A stretch of 64,000 nucleotides of DNA from Gordonia paraffinivorans NBRC 108238. GTDB taxonomy: Bacteria > Actinomycetota > Actinomycetes > Mycobacteriales > Mycobacteriaceae. How positions within the stretch are numbered: position 1 is the stretch's first letter; each line of letters begins with the position of its first letter. The notes under the pieces are model-generated. The model was not told the origin of the DNA. It searched no databases and saw only the letters and a list, made by a program, of their open reading frames with translations. This document shows positions 36,405 through 45,476 of this stretch, one piece after another. The DNA is taken from NCBI RefSeq assembly GCF_000344155.1, contig NZ_BAOQ01000008.1:62001-126000 (forward strand), written 5' to 3'. A program made the translations under genes and the position numbers.

Positions 36405-37574
36405 ATGACTGCTCCCAACCCCTTCGTCGAGACCCAGGAACGCGCCGAACTGCGCGCCGCGGTCGCCGGCCTGGCCGCCAAGTACGGCACGGACTACTTC
36501 CAGACGTGTGCCCGTGAGGGACGCAAGACCGACGAGCTCTGGCAGGAGGCGGGCAAGCTCGGCTTCATCGGCGTCAACCTCCCCGAGGAGTACGGCGGCG
36601 GCGGTGCCGGCATGTACGAGCTCTCCATCGTCATGGAGGAACTCGCCGCCACCGGAACCGGCCTGCTCATGCTGGTCGTGTCGCCGGCCATCTGCGGCAA
36701 CATCATCGCGCGCTTCGGCACCGACGAGCAGAAGCAGCGGTGGCTGCCGGGTCTCGCCGACGGCTCGATCACGATGGCCTTCGGCATCACCGAGCCCGAC
36801 GCCGGCTCCAACTCGCACAACATCACCACCACCGCCCGCCGCGACGGCTCGGACTGGCTGCTGTCGGGCCAGAAGGTCTTCATCTCCGGCGTCGACCAGG
36901 CCGACGCCGTGCTGATCGTCTCCCGCACCGAGGACGCCAAGACCGGCAAGCTCAAGCCGGCGCTGTTCATCGTGCCGACCGACGCGGAGAACTTCACCTA
37001 CACCATGATCGACATGGAGCTGGTGAACCCGGAGAAGCAGTTCCAGCTCTTCCTCGACGACGTCCGGCTGCCCGCCGACGCACTCGTCGGCGACGAGGGC
37101 GCCGCGCTGAGCCAGCTGTTCGCCGGCCTGAACCCGGAGCGGATCATGGCCGCGGCATCGGCCATCGGCATGGGGCGCTTCGCGCTGGGCAAGGCCGTCG
37201 AGTACGTCAACAGCCGCCAGGTGTGGAAGTCCCCGATCGGCGCGCACCAGGCCATCGCACATCCGCTGGCGCAGGGCAAGATCGAGCTCGAGATGGCCAA
37301 GCTGATGATGCAGAAGGCCGCGACGCTCTACGACGCGGGCGACGACTGGGGCGCCGCCGAGCCGGCAAACATGGCGAAGTACGCCGCCGCCGAGGCCGCG
37401 AAGAACATCGTCGACCACGCCGTGCACTCGATGGGCGGCAACGGCCTGACGACCGAGTACGGCATGGCGCCGCTGCTGAGCCTCGTGCGCATCGCGCGCG
37501 TGGCCCCGGTCAGCCGCGAGATGATCCTCAACTTCGTCGCGCAGACCAGCCTCGGGCTGCCCAAGTCGTACTGA
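36405..37574 (+). CDS. Acyl-CoA dehydrogenase (second copy of pair)
   Basis: The protein is 389 residues. It contains FGITEPDAGSNSHNITTTARRDG, WLLSGQKVFISGVDQAD, a helix ending MGRFALGKAVEYVNSRQVWKSPIGAHQAI and MGGNGLTTEYGMAPLLSLVRIARVAPVSREM. The C-terminal Glu-Gly catalytic region differs from the first copy and resembles dehydrogenases of branched or cyclic acyl-CoA. It follows a GAGAGG ribosome-binding site. It is similar in length to its neighbour but clearly diverged. Confidence 0.92.
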   Translation: MTAPNPFVETQERAELRAAVAGLAAKYGTDYFQTCAREGRKTDELWQEAGKLGFIGVNLPEEYGGGGAGMYELSIVMEELAATGTGLLMLVVSPAICGNIIARFGTDEQKQRWLPGLADGSITMAFGITEPDAGSNSHNITTTARRDGSDWLLSGQKVFISGVDQADAVLIVSRTEDAKTGKLKPALFIVPTDAENFTYTMIDMELVNPEKQFQLFLDDVRLPADALVGDEGAALSQLFAGLNPERIMAAASAIGMGRFALGKAVEYVNSRQVWKSPIGAHQAIAHPLAQGKIELEMAKLMMQKAATLYDAGDDWGAAEPANMAKYAAAEAAKNIVDHAVHSMGGNGLTTEYGMAPLLSLVRIARVAPVSREMILNFVAQTSLGLPKSY

Positions 37575-37594
37575 GGCAGGATCGAGGAGCATCG

Positions 37595-38221
37595 GTGACA
37601 GTCGCCTCGAACTCCCGTGAGCCGCAGCAGGAACGTTCACGCCGGACGCGCGAACGCCTGCTGCGGTCCACGATCGACGCGCTCGCCGCGGACGGCTGGT
37701 CCGCGGCCACCGTCGCCGCGGTCGCCGAGCGTGCCGGGGTCTCGAGAGGTGCTGCCCAGCATCATTTCCCGACACGGGAGGCGCTGATCACCGCAGCCCT
37801 GGAGCAGGTCTTCGACGACCTGACCGCGGCGTCGGACAGCGAGATCGCCGGCCCGGACGAGCCGATGAGCTCGGCCCGGGTGCTGGCGGCGGTCCGGCGG
37901 ATCGTGGATGTCTACACCGGGACGGAATTCAAGGCCGCCCTCCAGGTCTGGGCGGCGGCCGCGTCCGATCCCGCCCTGCGCAAGCTGATCCTGCCGCTCG
38001 AGGCGAAGTTCGCCCGCGCGGCGCACCAGCGGACCATGGCGGCGATGGGGGTGTCGCCCGACGACGAGAAGGGCTTCCGGCTCGTGCAGGCCACCCTCGA
38101 CTTCGCGCGCGGCCTCGGTCTGGCCGACACCCTGACCGACGACTCGGCGCGTCGCGCACTGGTCGTCGACACCTGGTGCGAACAGCTCGCGGTCGCCCTG
38201 GGGGTGGACGAGGCCGCGTGA
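37595..38221 (+). CDS. TetR-family transcriptional regulator of the acyl-CoA dehydrogenase module
   Basis: A 208-residue protein. The N-terminal helix-turn-helix is WSAATVAAVAERAGVSRGAAQHHFPTREALITAAL. The ligand domain has FKAALQVWAAAASDPALRKLILP, seen in TetR proteins next to acyl-CoA genes. The GTG start follows GAGGAG, 20 bases after the second dehydrogenase, so it is co-transcribed. It is the best candidate to bind the palindrome at 34280-34297, giving autoregulation of the module. Confidence 0.87.
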   Translation: MTVASNSREPQQERSRRTRERLLRSTIDALAADGWSAATVAAVAERAGVSRGAAQHHFPTREALITAALEQVFDDLTAASDSEIAGPDEPMSSARVLAAVRRIVDVYTGTEFKAALQVWAAAASDPALRKLILPLEAKFARAAHQRTMAAMGVSPDDEKGFRLVQATLDFARGLGLADTLTDDSARRALVVDTWCEQLAVALGVDEAA

Positions 38222-38320
38222 CCTTTCCCGAGGGTCACGACGGTCGAGCGAGTCCGTTGAGCACCGCCACGACCGGCAACAGGATCGCCCGCGCTCGTCC
38301 ACTCGTCCGGGTGCCCGCGT

Positions 38321-38389
38321 TCGCCGCGACACCGCTTCGGATCGGCGACACCAATCGGGGTCGCCGATCCGGAATGGTGTCGCGGGCGA
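38321..38389. repeat. 69-bp imperfect palindrome (dispersed repeat family, copy B)
   Basis: Outer arms TCGCCGCGACACC (38321-38333) and GGTGTCGCGGGCGA (38376-38389) pair except for one missing base. Inner arms CGGATCGGCGACACC (38338-38352) and GGGGTCGCCGATCCG (38357-38371) pair at 14 of 15. It lies between convergent genes ending at 38221 and 38413. Confidence 0.7.
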
Positions 38390-38412
38390 CGTGAATCGGT
38401 GCCGACGAGCCG

Positions 38413-39027
38413 TCAGTCGCCCGCCGGTTCCCGCGTCCGGCCGAACGTCCCGGCCCAGTACACGCCGAAGGACATGAAGGCCATGCCGACGAAGACGACG
38501 ATCAGCGAGATCGTCATCGAGACGTAGCCCTGCTCCCGCGGGTCGATGAAGGGGTACGGGTACCAGTCGACGAACGGGCCCCGGATGAGGGTGTAGACGC
38601 CGTAGACGAGTGGGATCGCCAGCCACGTCAGCCAGCTGCGCGGGGGCAGCCGGCGTGCCCGCACCACGACCCAGTCCACCAGTATCACCAGCGGGATGAT
38701 GCGGTGCAGGACGTCGTTGACCCAGCTGTAGGTGACGTCCACGTCGACGTCGCTGAGCAACAGCGCGTACACGATCCCGGTGATCACCATGCAGGTGGTG
38801 ACCGCGCCGCGGAACCACTCCCAGCCCGGCGAGGTCGGTGCGAACAGCCCGCCGACGAGCAGCACGATCGCGGCCGCGATGTTGCTGAGCACCGTGAAGT
38901 AGCCGAAGAAGTTGCCGAGCGAGAAATCGGCGTCGCCCCACCGGACCATCACCTGGTAGACCAGGGCCGCGGTGCCGAGGGCGGCGAAGGCGATGCGGAG
39001 AATGCGGATCCACCAGGTCGCTGTCAC
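38413..39027 (-). CDS. Pr6Pr family integral membrane protein
   Basis: About 204 residues and six predicted membrane spans. FGYFTVLSNIAAAIVLLVG near residue 40 is the hallmark of this family, with VLHRIIPLVILVDWVVV and GVYTLIRGPFVDWYPYPFIDP further on. These are conserved actinobacterial membrane proteins of unknown function. I chose the GTG (VTATWWIR); upstream in-frame codons encode an Arg-rich stretch unlikely to be protein. It diverges from the FUSC-type gene. Confidence 0.82.
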   Translation of the reverse strand: MTATWWIRILRIAFAALGTAALVYQVMVRWGDADFSLGNFFGYFTVLSNIAAAIVLLVGGLFAPTSPGWEWFRGAVTTCMVITGIVYALLLSDVDVDVTYSWVNDVLHRIIPLVILVDWVVVRARRLPPRSWLTWLAIPLVYGVYTLIRGPFVDWYPYPFIDPREQGYVSMTISLIVVFVGMAFMSFGVYWAGTFGRTREPAGD

Positions 39028-39137
39028 ACCGAGATTCAAGCACCCGGTGATCCGCCGCAGACGCCGCCTCGCCGGACTGGCACGAACACGCCCCTGCGCA
39101 CATGTGCGGACGGCGGGGTTGATGCGAAAATTCCGGA

Positions 39138-41342
39138 ATGGCCCCGCCCTTCGCGCTGACCGCACTGCTCACGACCCACGATCCGGGGGCGGCACGCCTG
39201 CGAAAGGCCGCCCGCGGCGCATCGGCCATGGCGATCGGCGCGCTTCTCGTCGTCGCGATCCGCACGGTGGTCGACGTCCCGGCCGCGGCGGAACTGTCGG
39301 CGGGGTTCCTGTCGCTGTGGGCGACGGTCGGGGCGGTCAAGGACGCCACCTCCCGTGCCCGGATCATCACGACCGTCGCACTGCTGATCCCCGGTTTCGC
39401 GGCGGCGCTGATCGCGTGCCTGCTGCGCGACCTGACGGTGGCGCGCGCGGTGGCCTTCGTGGCCATCGCCGGGCTCGCCGCGTGGTCGACGCGATTCGGG
39501 CCGCGCGGCAGCGCCCTCTCCTTCTTCGGGTTCTTCGTCTTCTTCTTCGCGGTGGTGATGAAGGCGGACCTGCACGCCCTGCCGGTGTTGTGCGGGCTGG
39601 TGGTGATCGCGGTGGCGACCGCGCTCTTCGTCCGGCTGGTCCTCATCCCGGACCGTCCGGGTCGGGAACTCGAGAGTCTGATACGGGGCATGCGTGTCTG
39701 CGCCGACGACCTGCTCCGGGTCGCGGTCGAGGCAGGGCACGCCGACGCGGCGGAAGACCGGGACCGCCTGGCGGGGGCCGTCACCCGGCTGTCGGCGGCC
39801 GCGAGCGAGATCGCGGACTGGCAGAAGGACTACGACACCGCGTTGTACGCCGATGCCGACGCGGAGGCGCTGTCGCGGCGCGTCGCGATGCTGCATCTGT
39901 CCTGCGAGCAGGCGGCCTTCCTGGTCGCCGAACGCGGCGGCGACCGACACGTCGCCGCGGCCGTGTCGCTGGTCCGGGAGTTCCTGCGGTCCGAGACGCG
40001 ACCGCCCGTCCTCGAACAGGACGAGGCGTTCACCGACGGTGATCCGACCATCGCGACGCTCGGCGTCGTCGCCTCCGCGACCGCCGAACTCCGGGCGATC
40101 GAGATCCATCGGCGGAAGAAACCCGAGACTCCGCCGGCACCCGGGCCCACACCGGCGTCGCGGCCGCCCACCGGTCCGCCCGCCGCGGGAGAGTCCACGG
40201 CACGCTCGAACCCCGGGGCCGAGTCGAAACCCGCCGCGAAGCCCGCCCGGCCCGACACCACGCGCTTCGCGCTGCAGGTGGTGGTCGCCTGCTCGGCGGC
40301 ACTGATCGTCGGGGATCTGATCTCCGCGAGCCGGTGGTACTGGGCGGTGCTCAGCGCCTTCATGGTGTTCAACGGGATGGCAACGCGCGGGGCGATTCTC
40401 ACCAAGGCCGTCAAGCGAGTGCAGGGCACCGTCGTCGGGCTGCTGGTCGGCGTCGCCCTGGTCCTCCTCATCGGCGAACACCCGAACGTGCAGTACGTGA
40501 TCGTCGTCTGCGCGGTGTTCTTCGCCTTCTACCTCGGTTCCGTCTCCTACACGTGGACGATCCTGTTCATCACCATCGTCCTCACCAACACCTACGACCT
40601 GCTCGGGGTCCTCAACCGCCACGTCCTCGAGTGGCGCGTCGAGGAGACCCTGTGCGGTGCGCTGGTGGGATCGGCCGCGGCGTTCTTCGTGCTGAGCACA
40701 CCAACCTCGCCGGTCCTGGCCGCCAAGTTGCACGACTACTTCGACGCGCTCGTGGATCTGGCGTCGGTGGCCTTGCGCCGGACCGGGCGACCCTCACCGG
40801 GCGCCGGTGGCGGGGCGGTCCCCGATTCCGAGGCGGTCCCCGATTCCGATGCGGTGCTCGGCGCGGTGCGGGCGCTCGACGCCGCCGAGTCGGCGATCCT
40901 CGGTGCTGCGACCGCGGCTGTCTTCGCGCTCAGCCGAAGCCATCGCGCGACCCTGCGCCGGGTGCGGCCGCACCTGCGCGAGACGACCCGGGCGGCGCGC
41001 GGCCTCGCCTGGTCGGCGGTGGAGGCCGCCGGTGCCGGGACCGCCGTGCCGGAACACCGCCGAGCCGGAGCTCCCGACCCGGTGGAGGAACTGCGGGCCG
41101 CGGTCGATGCGACCGTGTCGGCCCTCGAGCACGGCGAAGTCGACGAGTCCCGCCTCCGCGAGGCTGCCACGGACCGCGAGGTCGCCACCGGCGGAGCGCC
41201 CGCCGAGCTGGGGATCGCACCGGCCGATCCGGATCCGGTCCGCCAGGCGCAGCGTGTCACCGAATCGGTGCGTCGGATGGCGGCGGCGGTCCCCGAACCC
41301 CGACGGCGGGCCCGGGAACGCAGAACGCCCGCCGCGAGGTGA
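39138..41342 (+). CDS. FUSC-family membrane protein (aromatic-acid-exporter-like)
   Basis: A 734-residue protein with two hydrophobic halves. The N-terminal spans run about residues 25-175, a soluble part rich in Pro and charged residues about 185-370, and a second membrane block about 375-530 with YWAVLSAFMVFNGMATRGAILTKAVKRVQGT, the conserved FUSC signature. A cytoplasmic C-terminal tail follows. Family members export aromatic acids or other toxic compounds or act in the envelope; the substrate is unknown. A stem-loop begins over its stop codon. Confidence 0.83.
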   Translation: MAPPFALTALLTTHDPGAARLRKAARGASAMAIGALLVVAIRTVVDVPAAAELSAGFLSLWATVGAVKDATSRARIITTVALLIPGFAAALIACLLRDLTVARAVAFVAIAGLAAWSTRFGPRGSALSFFGFFVFFFAVVMKADLHALPVLCGLVVIAVATALFVRLVLIPDRPGRELESLIRGMRVCADDLLRVAVEAGHADAAEDRDRLAGAVTRLSAAASEIADWQKDYDTALYADADAEALSRRVAMLHLSCEQAAFLVAERGGDRHVAAAVSLVREFLRSETRPPVLEQDEAFTDGDPTIATLGVVASATAELRAIEIHRRKKPETPPAPGPTPASRPPTGPPAAGESTARSNPGAESKPAAKPARPDTTRFALQVVVACSAALIVGDLISASRWYWAVLSAFMVFNGMATRGAILTKAVKRVQGTVVGLLVGVALVLLIGEHPNVQYVIVVCAVFFAFYLGSVSYTWTILFITIVLTNTYDLLGVLNRHVLEWRVEETLCGALVGSAAAFFVLSTPTSPVLAAKLHDYFDALVDLASVALRRTGRPSPGAGGGAVPDSEAVPDSDAVLGAVRALDAAESAILGAATAAVFALSRSHRATLRRVRPHLRETTRAARGLAWSAVEAAGAGTAVPEHRRAGAPDPVEELRAAVDATVSALEHGEVDESRLREAATDREVATGGAPAELGIAPADPDPVRQAQRVTESVRRMAAAVPEPRRRARERRTPAAR

Positions 41343-41359
41343 GACCTCCCGGCGGGCGT
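41325..41359. terminator. Stem-loop at the FUSC gene 3' end, likely bidirectional terminator
   Basis: ACGCCCGCCGCGAGGT and ACCTCCCGGCGGGCGT pair at 15 of 16 positions around a 3-base GAG loop. It spans the TGA of the FUSC gene and lies 27 bases beyond the 3' end of the convergent alcohol dehydrogenase. Confidence 0.7.
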
Positions 41360-41385
41360 GCGACAGCTGCGAGACAGCGGGTGGG

Positions 41386-42504
41386 TCAGCTGTCGTGGAT
41401 GATGACGCCGCGCAGGTTCTTGCCGTCGCGCAGGTCCTGGTAGCCCTCGTTCACCTGATCGAGGGTGTAGGTGGTGGTGACGAGCTCGTCGAGCTTCAAC
41501 TGGCCCTGGTCGTAGAGGCGCAGCAGCTTGACGATGTCGTACTGCGGGTTGGCCGAGCCGAACAGGCTGCCCTTGATCGTCTTCTGGTTCAGGGTCAGGT
41601 CGCAGCCGGACACGTGGACGGTGAGCTTGGCGGGGTCGGCGAGGCCGGTGATGACGACCGTGCCGCCCTTGCCGATGACGGCGGTCGCGTTCGAGACGAC
41701 CTCCTCGTCGACGGTGCCGACCAGGATGAGCGCCTGGTCGGCGCCCTGTCCCCAGGTGAGCTCGTTGACCTTCGCGGCGGCCTCGGCCGGGTCCGCGAAC
41801 GCGTGTGTCGCACCGAATTTCAGCGCGGCCTCGCGCTTCATCTGCACCGGGTCGACGACCACGATGAACTTGGCGCCGGCCGACACCGCGCCCTGCACGG
41901 CGTTGATGCCGAGACCGCCGATGCCGTAGATGACCACGGTGTCACCGGCTCGCACGCCGCCGGCGTACACCGAGGTGCCCCAGCCCGACGGGACGCCGCA
42001 ACCCACCAGGACGGCTTTGTCCAGCGGAAGCCAGTCGTCGACCTTCACCACCGAGTGTTGGGAGATGGTGGCGCGCTCGGCGAACGTGCCGAGCATGCAC
42101 ATCGCGCCGAAATCGTCCTTGCCGGAATGGAATCGGAAGGTGCCGTCGGGCATCGAGCCCTCGAGGATGGTGGCGCCCATGTCGCACAGGTTCTGGCGGC
42201 CCGTCGAACAGTAGCGGCAGGTGCCGCAGTTGGGGATGAAGCTGCACACGACGTGGTCGCCCGGCTTCACCTTGGTCACACCGGGGCCGACGGCCTCGAT
42301 GATGCCGGATCCCTCGTGACCGCCGACGATCGGATAGCGCGGCGGGAGGTCCCCGTCGGTGAGGTGGAGGTCGGAGTGGCACAGGCCGGCGGCGGTGTAC
42401 TTGATCAGGACCTCACCCTCGCGGGGCTCGTCGAGATCCAGTTCGACGATCTCGAACGGCTTGCCGGGGCCGGTGAGGACGGCGGCCTTGGTGGTGAGTG
42501 TCAT
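41386..42504 (-). CDS. NDMA-dependent (nicotinoprotein-type) alcohol dehydrogenase
   Basis: The protein is 372 residues. Catalytic zinc residues lie in AAGLCHSDLH and GHEGSGIIEAVG. The structural zinc cluster is CGTCRYCSTGRQNLC. VIYGIGGLGINAVQGA is the nucleotide site. The whole sequence, especially FRFHSGKDDFGAMCMLGTFAE, fits the actinobacterial NDMA-dependent family (TIGR03989, which includes AdhB/Rv0761c), where NAD(H) may stay bound. It oxidises primary alcohols to aldehydes. The aldehyde dehydrogenase lies directly upstream in the same operon, so alcohol to acid conversion is the evident job. Confidence 0.9.
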   Translation of the reverse strand: MTLTTKAAVLTGPGKPFEIVELDLDEPREGEVLIKYTAAGLCHSDLHLTDGDLPPRYPIVGGHEGSGIIEAVGPGVTKVKPGDHVVCSFIPNCGTCRYCSTGRQNLCDMGATILEGSMPDGTFRFHSGKDDFGAMCMLGTFAERATISQHSVVKVDDWLPLDKAVLVGCGVPSGWGTSVYAGGVRAGDTVVIYGIGGLGINAVQGAVSAGAKFIVVVDPVQMKREAALKFGATHAFADPAEAAAKVNELTWGQGADQALILVGTVDEEVVSNATAVIGKGGTVVITGLADPAKLTVHVSGCDLTLNQKTIKGSLFGSANPQYDIVKLLRLYDQGQLKLDELVTTTYTLDQVNEGYQDLRDGKNLRGVIIHDS

Positions 42505-42546
42505 GCTGTGCTCCTTTGCACTTGAGGGGGCTTCGGGGGAGGGAGG

Positions 42547-44043
42547 TCAGAGGGCGATGTTGACGGCCTTGGTCTCGGTGTAGAGGTCGATCGCGGCGGC
42601 GCCGAGCTCGCGGCCCCACCCGGACTGCTTGAATCCGCCGAAGGGCATGGCGGTGTCGAAGCCGTTGTACTGGTTCACCCAGACCGAGCCGGCCTTGATC
42701 TGACGGGCCGTGCGGTGCGCCTTGGACAGGTCGCTGGTCCAGATCCCGGCGGCGAGGCCATAGATCGAGTCGTTGGCGGCGGCCGCGACCCCGGCGTCGG
42801 CGTCGAAGGGCATGGCCGCGACGACCGGACCGAAGATCTCCTCGCGGACGATGGAGAAGTCGGGCTCGACGTCGACGAAGACCGTCGGCTCGATGAAGAA
42901 GCCCTCGTCGCCCCAGCGCTTTCCGCCGGTGAGGGCGCGCGCGCCGTCGGCGAGACCGGCGGCCAGATAGCCCGACACCCGGTCGAACTGTTCCTGGCTG
43001 ACCAGCGGTCCGAGTTCGGTGGCGGGATCGAGTCCCGGCCCGATCTTCGCCTGCGAGGCGGCCTCGGCGACGGCCGCGGTGAACTCGTCGAAGATGGGGC
43101 GCTCGACGAACAGTCGCGTCCCGGCGACGCAGCACTGGCCGTGGTTGAACATCCACGCCGCGACCGATCCGGCGACCGCCTTCTCGAAGTCGGCGTCGGC
43201 GAAGACGATGTTCGGGCTCTTGCCGCCCAACTCGAGCGACACCTTCTTGAGATTGCCCTTGGCGGCCTCGACGATCTTCTTGCCGACCTCGGTGGAGCCG
43301 GTGAAGGCGATCTTGTCGACGTCGTCGTGGGCGGCGAGCGCCGCGCCCGCGTCGCCGAAGCCGGTGACGATGTTGACCACGCCCGGCGGGAAGCCTGCCT
43401 CTTGGAAGATCTCGCCGAGCAGCAGCGCGGTGAGCGGCGTCTGCTCGGCGGGCTTGAGGATCACCGTGTTACCGGCGGCCAGCGCGGGGGCGAGCTTGAA
43501 GGCCGCCATGAGCAGCGGGAAATTCCACGGCACGATCAGTCCGCAGACGCCGACCGGCTCACGCAGGGTGTACGCGTGGAACTCGCCGCCCGGGACGAAC
43601 GGCATCGACACGTCGACGGTGGTGCCGGTGATCTTGGTGGCCAGACCCGCGTTGTAGCGGAAGATGTCGGCGGACCAGGCGACGTCGACGGCGGTCGCGA
43701 TGGTCGCCGCCTTGCCGTTGTCGAGGGCCTCGAGCTGGCCGAACTCGGCGGCGCGTTCGGTGAGCAGGTCGCCCACCCGCCACAGCAGCCGCTCGCGCTC
43801 GTTCGGCTTCATCCGGGTCCACGGGCCGTTGTCGAAGGCCTCGCGCGCGGCCCGGACGGCGCGGTCGACGTCGGTGGCGTCGCCGTGGGCGACCGAGGTG
43901 ATCGGCCGCGCGGTGGCCGGGTCGATGGTCTCGAAGGTGCGGCCCGACGCCGACTGCACCCAGTCGCCGTCGATCAGCATGGGACGGTCGCGGGCGATGA
44001 AGTCACGAACTCTCGGGAGCAGCTCGGTGGCGACTGCGGTCAT
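42547..44043 (-). CDS. Aldehyde dehydrogenase family protein
   Basis: The protein is 498 residues. GWTs-type motifs are seen as IAFTGSTEVGKKIVEAA, LELGGKSPNIVFADADF with the general-base Glu, FNHGQCCVAGTRLFV with the nucleophilic Cys, and EEIFGPVVAAMPFD. It converts an aldehyde to an acid with NAD+. The ATG is five bases after a GGAGG; a longer frame upstream is not coding. It precedes the NDMA-dependent alcohol dehydrogenase by 42 bases, forming a two-gene alcohol oxidation operon. Palindromes lie in its upstream region. Confidence 0.92.
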   Translation of the reverse strand: MTAVATELLPRVRDFIARDRPMLIDGDWVQSASGRTFETIDPATARPITSVAHGDATDVDRAVRAAREAFDNGPWTRMKPNERERLLWRVGDLLTERAAEFGQLEALDNGKAATIATAVDVAWSADIFRYNAGLATKITGTTVDVSMPFVPGGEFHAYTLREPVGVCGLIVPWNFPLLMAAFKLAPALAAGNTVILKPAEQTPLTALLLGEIFQEAGFPPGVVNIVTGFGDAGAALAAHDDVDKIAFTGSTEVGKKIVEAAKGNLKKVSLELGGKSPNIVFADADFEKAVAGSVAAWMFNHGQCCVAGTRLFVERPIFDEFTAAVAEAASQAKIGPGLDPATELGPLVSQEQFDRVSGYLAAGLADGARALTGGKRWGDEGFFIEPTVFVDVEPDFSIVREEIFGPVVAAMPFDADAGVAAAANDSIYGLAAGIWTSDLSKAHRTARQIKAGSVWVNQYNGFDTAMPFGGFKQSGWGRELGAAAIDLYTETKAVNIAL

Positions 44044-44114
44044 GGGAACCTCCATCTCGAACGTGGCGAGATCACCGGCCCGCCGGAGTCCTGCTCGGGG
44101 CCATAGGTGATCTG

Positions 44115-44193
44115 GGTCATATGTGACCTGAACCATTTCTCTCACCGATCGAGAGCGCCGCCATGTCCAGAAACTGAACACCGGACCTGGACA
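44115..44193. promoter_or_regulatory. Regulatory region with two inverted repeats upstream of the aldehyde dehydrogenase
   Basis: GGTCA-TATG-TGACC (44115-44128) and TGTCCAG-N16-CTGGACA (44164-44193) lie in the 247-bp divergent gap. The widely spaced second repeat resembles activator sites of the AcoR type, and such a regulator is encoded at 45477-47054. The rest of the gap shows no gene. Confidence 0.45.
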
Positions 44194-44290
44194 GCGCGGG
44201 GTGCGGGAGGGCACGCCCCGAGCGGGGGCTAGCCTCTCTCCTCGGTCGGGCGGCGTCCGCCGCCCGACCGAGGACGCGGAAAGGTGACCG

Positions 44291-45451
44291 ATGGCACGGC
44301 CCGCGTCCACGTCCTCCGCCAGGCTGTCAGGCGCCCTGCGCTCGCTGGGGCCGTCGTCCGCGGCGGTCACCGCGCGCGAGGCACTGCGCGCCGGCCTGGG
44401 CTCCGCCGTCGGTCTCGGTCTGATCGGACTGGTGTTGGCGTCGTCGGGCATCGACTCGCGAACCTGCCTCTTTCTCATCGCGCCGTTCGGGGCGACGGCG
44501 GTCCTGCTGTTCGCCGCGCCCAACAGCCCGCTCGCGCAGCCGTGGCCGGCCGTCGTCGGGAACACGGTCTCGGCGTCGGCCGCAGTCGCCGTCACCCTGC
44601 TCGTGTCGCCGGCGCCGGTGCGTGTCCCGTTGGCCGTGGGCGTTGCGGTGATCGCGATGATCGTCTGCCGGGCCGTGCACCCGCCCGGTGGCGCCGTCGC
44701 CATGACCGCGGCCCTGAGCCCGGAGCTGGTGCACGCGCTCGGGTTCCGATTCGCCCTGGCTCCCGTCGCGGTGGGGACGATCGGTCTCGTCGCGCTCGCC
44801 GCGGTGTACGCCCGCGTCACCGGACGCCGCTACCCTTATCGGCGGTTCGACGACGCGCCCTCGGTCGGCGCCCGGATCGGCCTCGACGAGGGCGAACTCA
44901 CCGAGATCCTCAACCGGTACAAGCAGTCCCTGAACCTCGGGGTCGCCGACCTCGCTCGCCTGGTCAGCGCGGCCGAACTCCAGGCGGCCGGACATCGTGC
45001 CGGCCCGCTGGTCGCAAGCGACTTCATGTCCGTGGATCTCGTGACGGTCGCGCCGGGCTCCACGGTCGGCGAGCTGGCGCAGATGTTCGACACACACCGC
45101 TTCACCGCGCTGCCGGTGGTGACGCGAAACGGTCGTTTCCTCGGCGTGGTGTTCCAGATCCATCTGGTCTCCCGTCTCCGGGGAGGCGGTCCCGGACGTG
45201 GGCCGGACCGCGTGTTCGGACGGCTGTTCCGTCGCGACGGCAGTTCCCTGACCGCGGCGGATGTCATGGACACCACGCTGCCCATCGCGGCGCCCGACGC
45301 CCCGGTCGCGGCGCTTCTGCCGATGCTCGCCGAGAGTGGCTGCAACGCGGTGCCGGTGCTCGACGGGGACGTACTGGTCGGCATCGTCACCCAGACCGAT
45401 CTGATCGCCGCACTCGCGCGGCAGACCTTCGCCGATCCGCTGGTCGATTGA
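44291..45451 (+). CDS. HPP-family membrane protein with C-terminal CBS domain pair
   Basis: The protein is 386 residues. The N-terminal about 180 residues hold four hydrophobic spans with the HPP motif AVHPPGGAVAMTAAL. Two CBS domains follow: SDFMSVDLVTVAPGSTVGELAQMFDTHRFTALPVV and ADVMDTTLPIAAPDAPVAALL ending VGIVTQTDLIAAL. CBS pairs bind adenine nucleotides and would gate the membrane part. HPP proteins have been linked to nitrite transport in chloroplasts and cyanobacteria; the bacterial substrate is open. The ATG follows GGAAAGG. Confidence 0.87.
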   Translation: MARPASTSSARLSGALRSLGPSSAAVTAREALRAGLGSAVGLGLIGLVLASSGIDSRTCLFLIAPFGATAVLLFAAPNSPLAQPWPAVVGNTVSASAAVAVTLLVSPAPVRVPLAVGVAVIAMIVCRAVHPPGGAVAMTAALSPELVHALGFRFALAPVAVGTIGLVALAAVYARVTGRRYPYRRFDDAPSVGARIGLDEGELTEILNRYKQSLNLGVADLARLVSAAELQAAGHRAGPLVASDFMSVDLVTVAPGSTVGELAQMFDTHRFTALPVVTRNGRFLGVVFQIHLVSRLRGGGPGRGPDRVFGRLFRRDGSSLTAADVMDTTLPIAAPDAPVAALLPMLAESGCNAVPVLDGDVLVGIVTQTDLIAALARQTFADPLVD

Positions 45452-45476
45452 CGTCCGGCCCGGCCCGCGCCCGTAC

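Noticed and set aside
44044..44820. N-terminal extension of the aldehyde dehydrogenase by about 259 codons
   Set aside because: It runs through the divergent promoter gap and antisense to the HPP-CBS gene. A GGAGG five bases before the ATG at 44043 defines the start.
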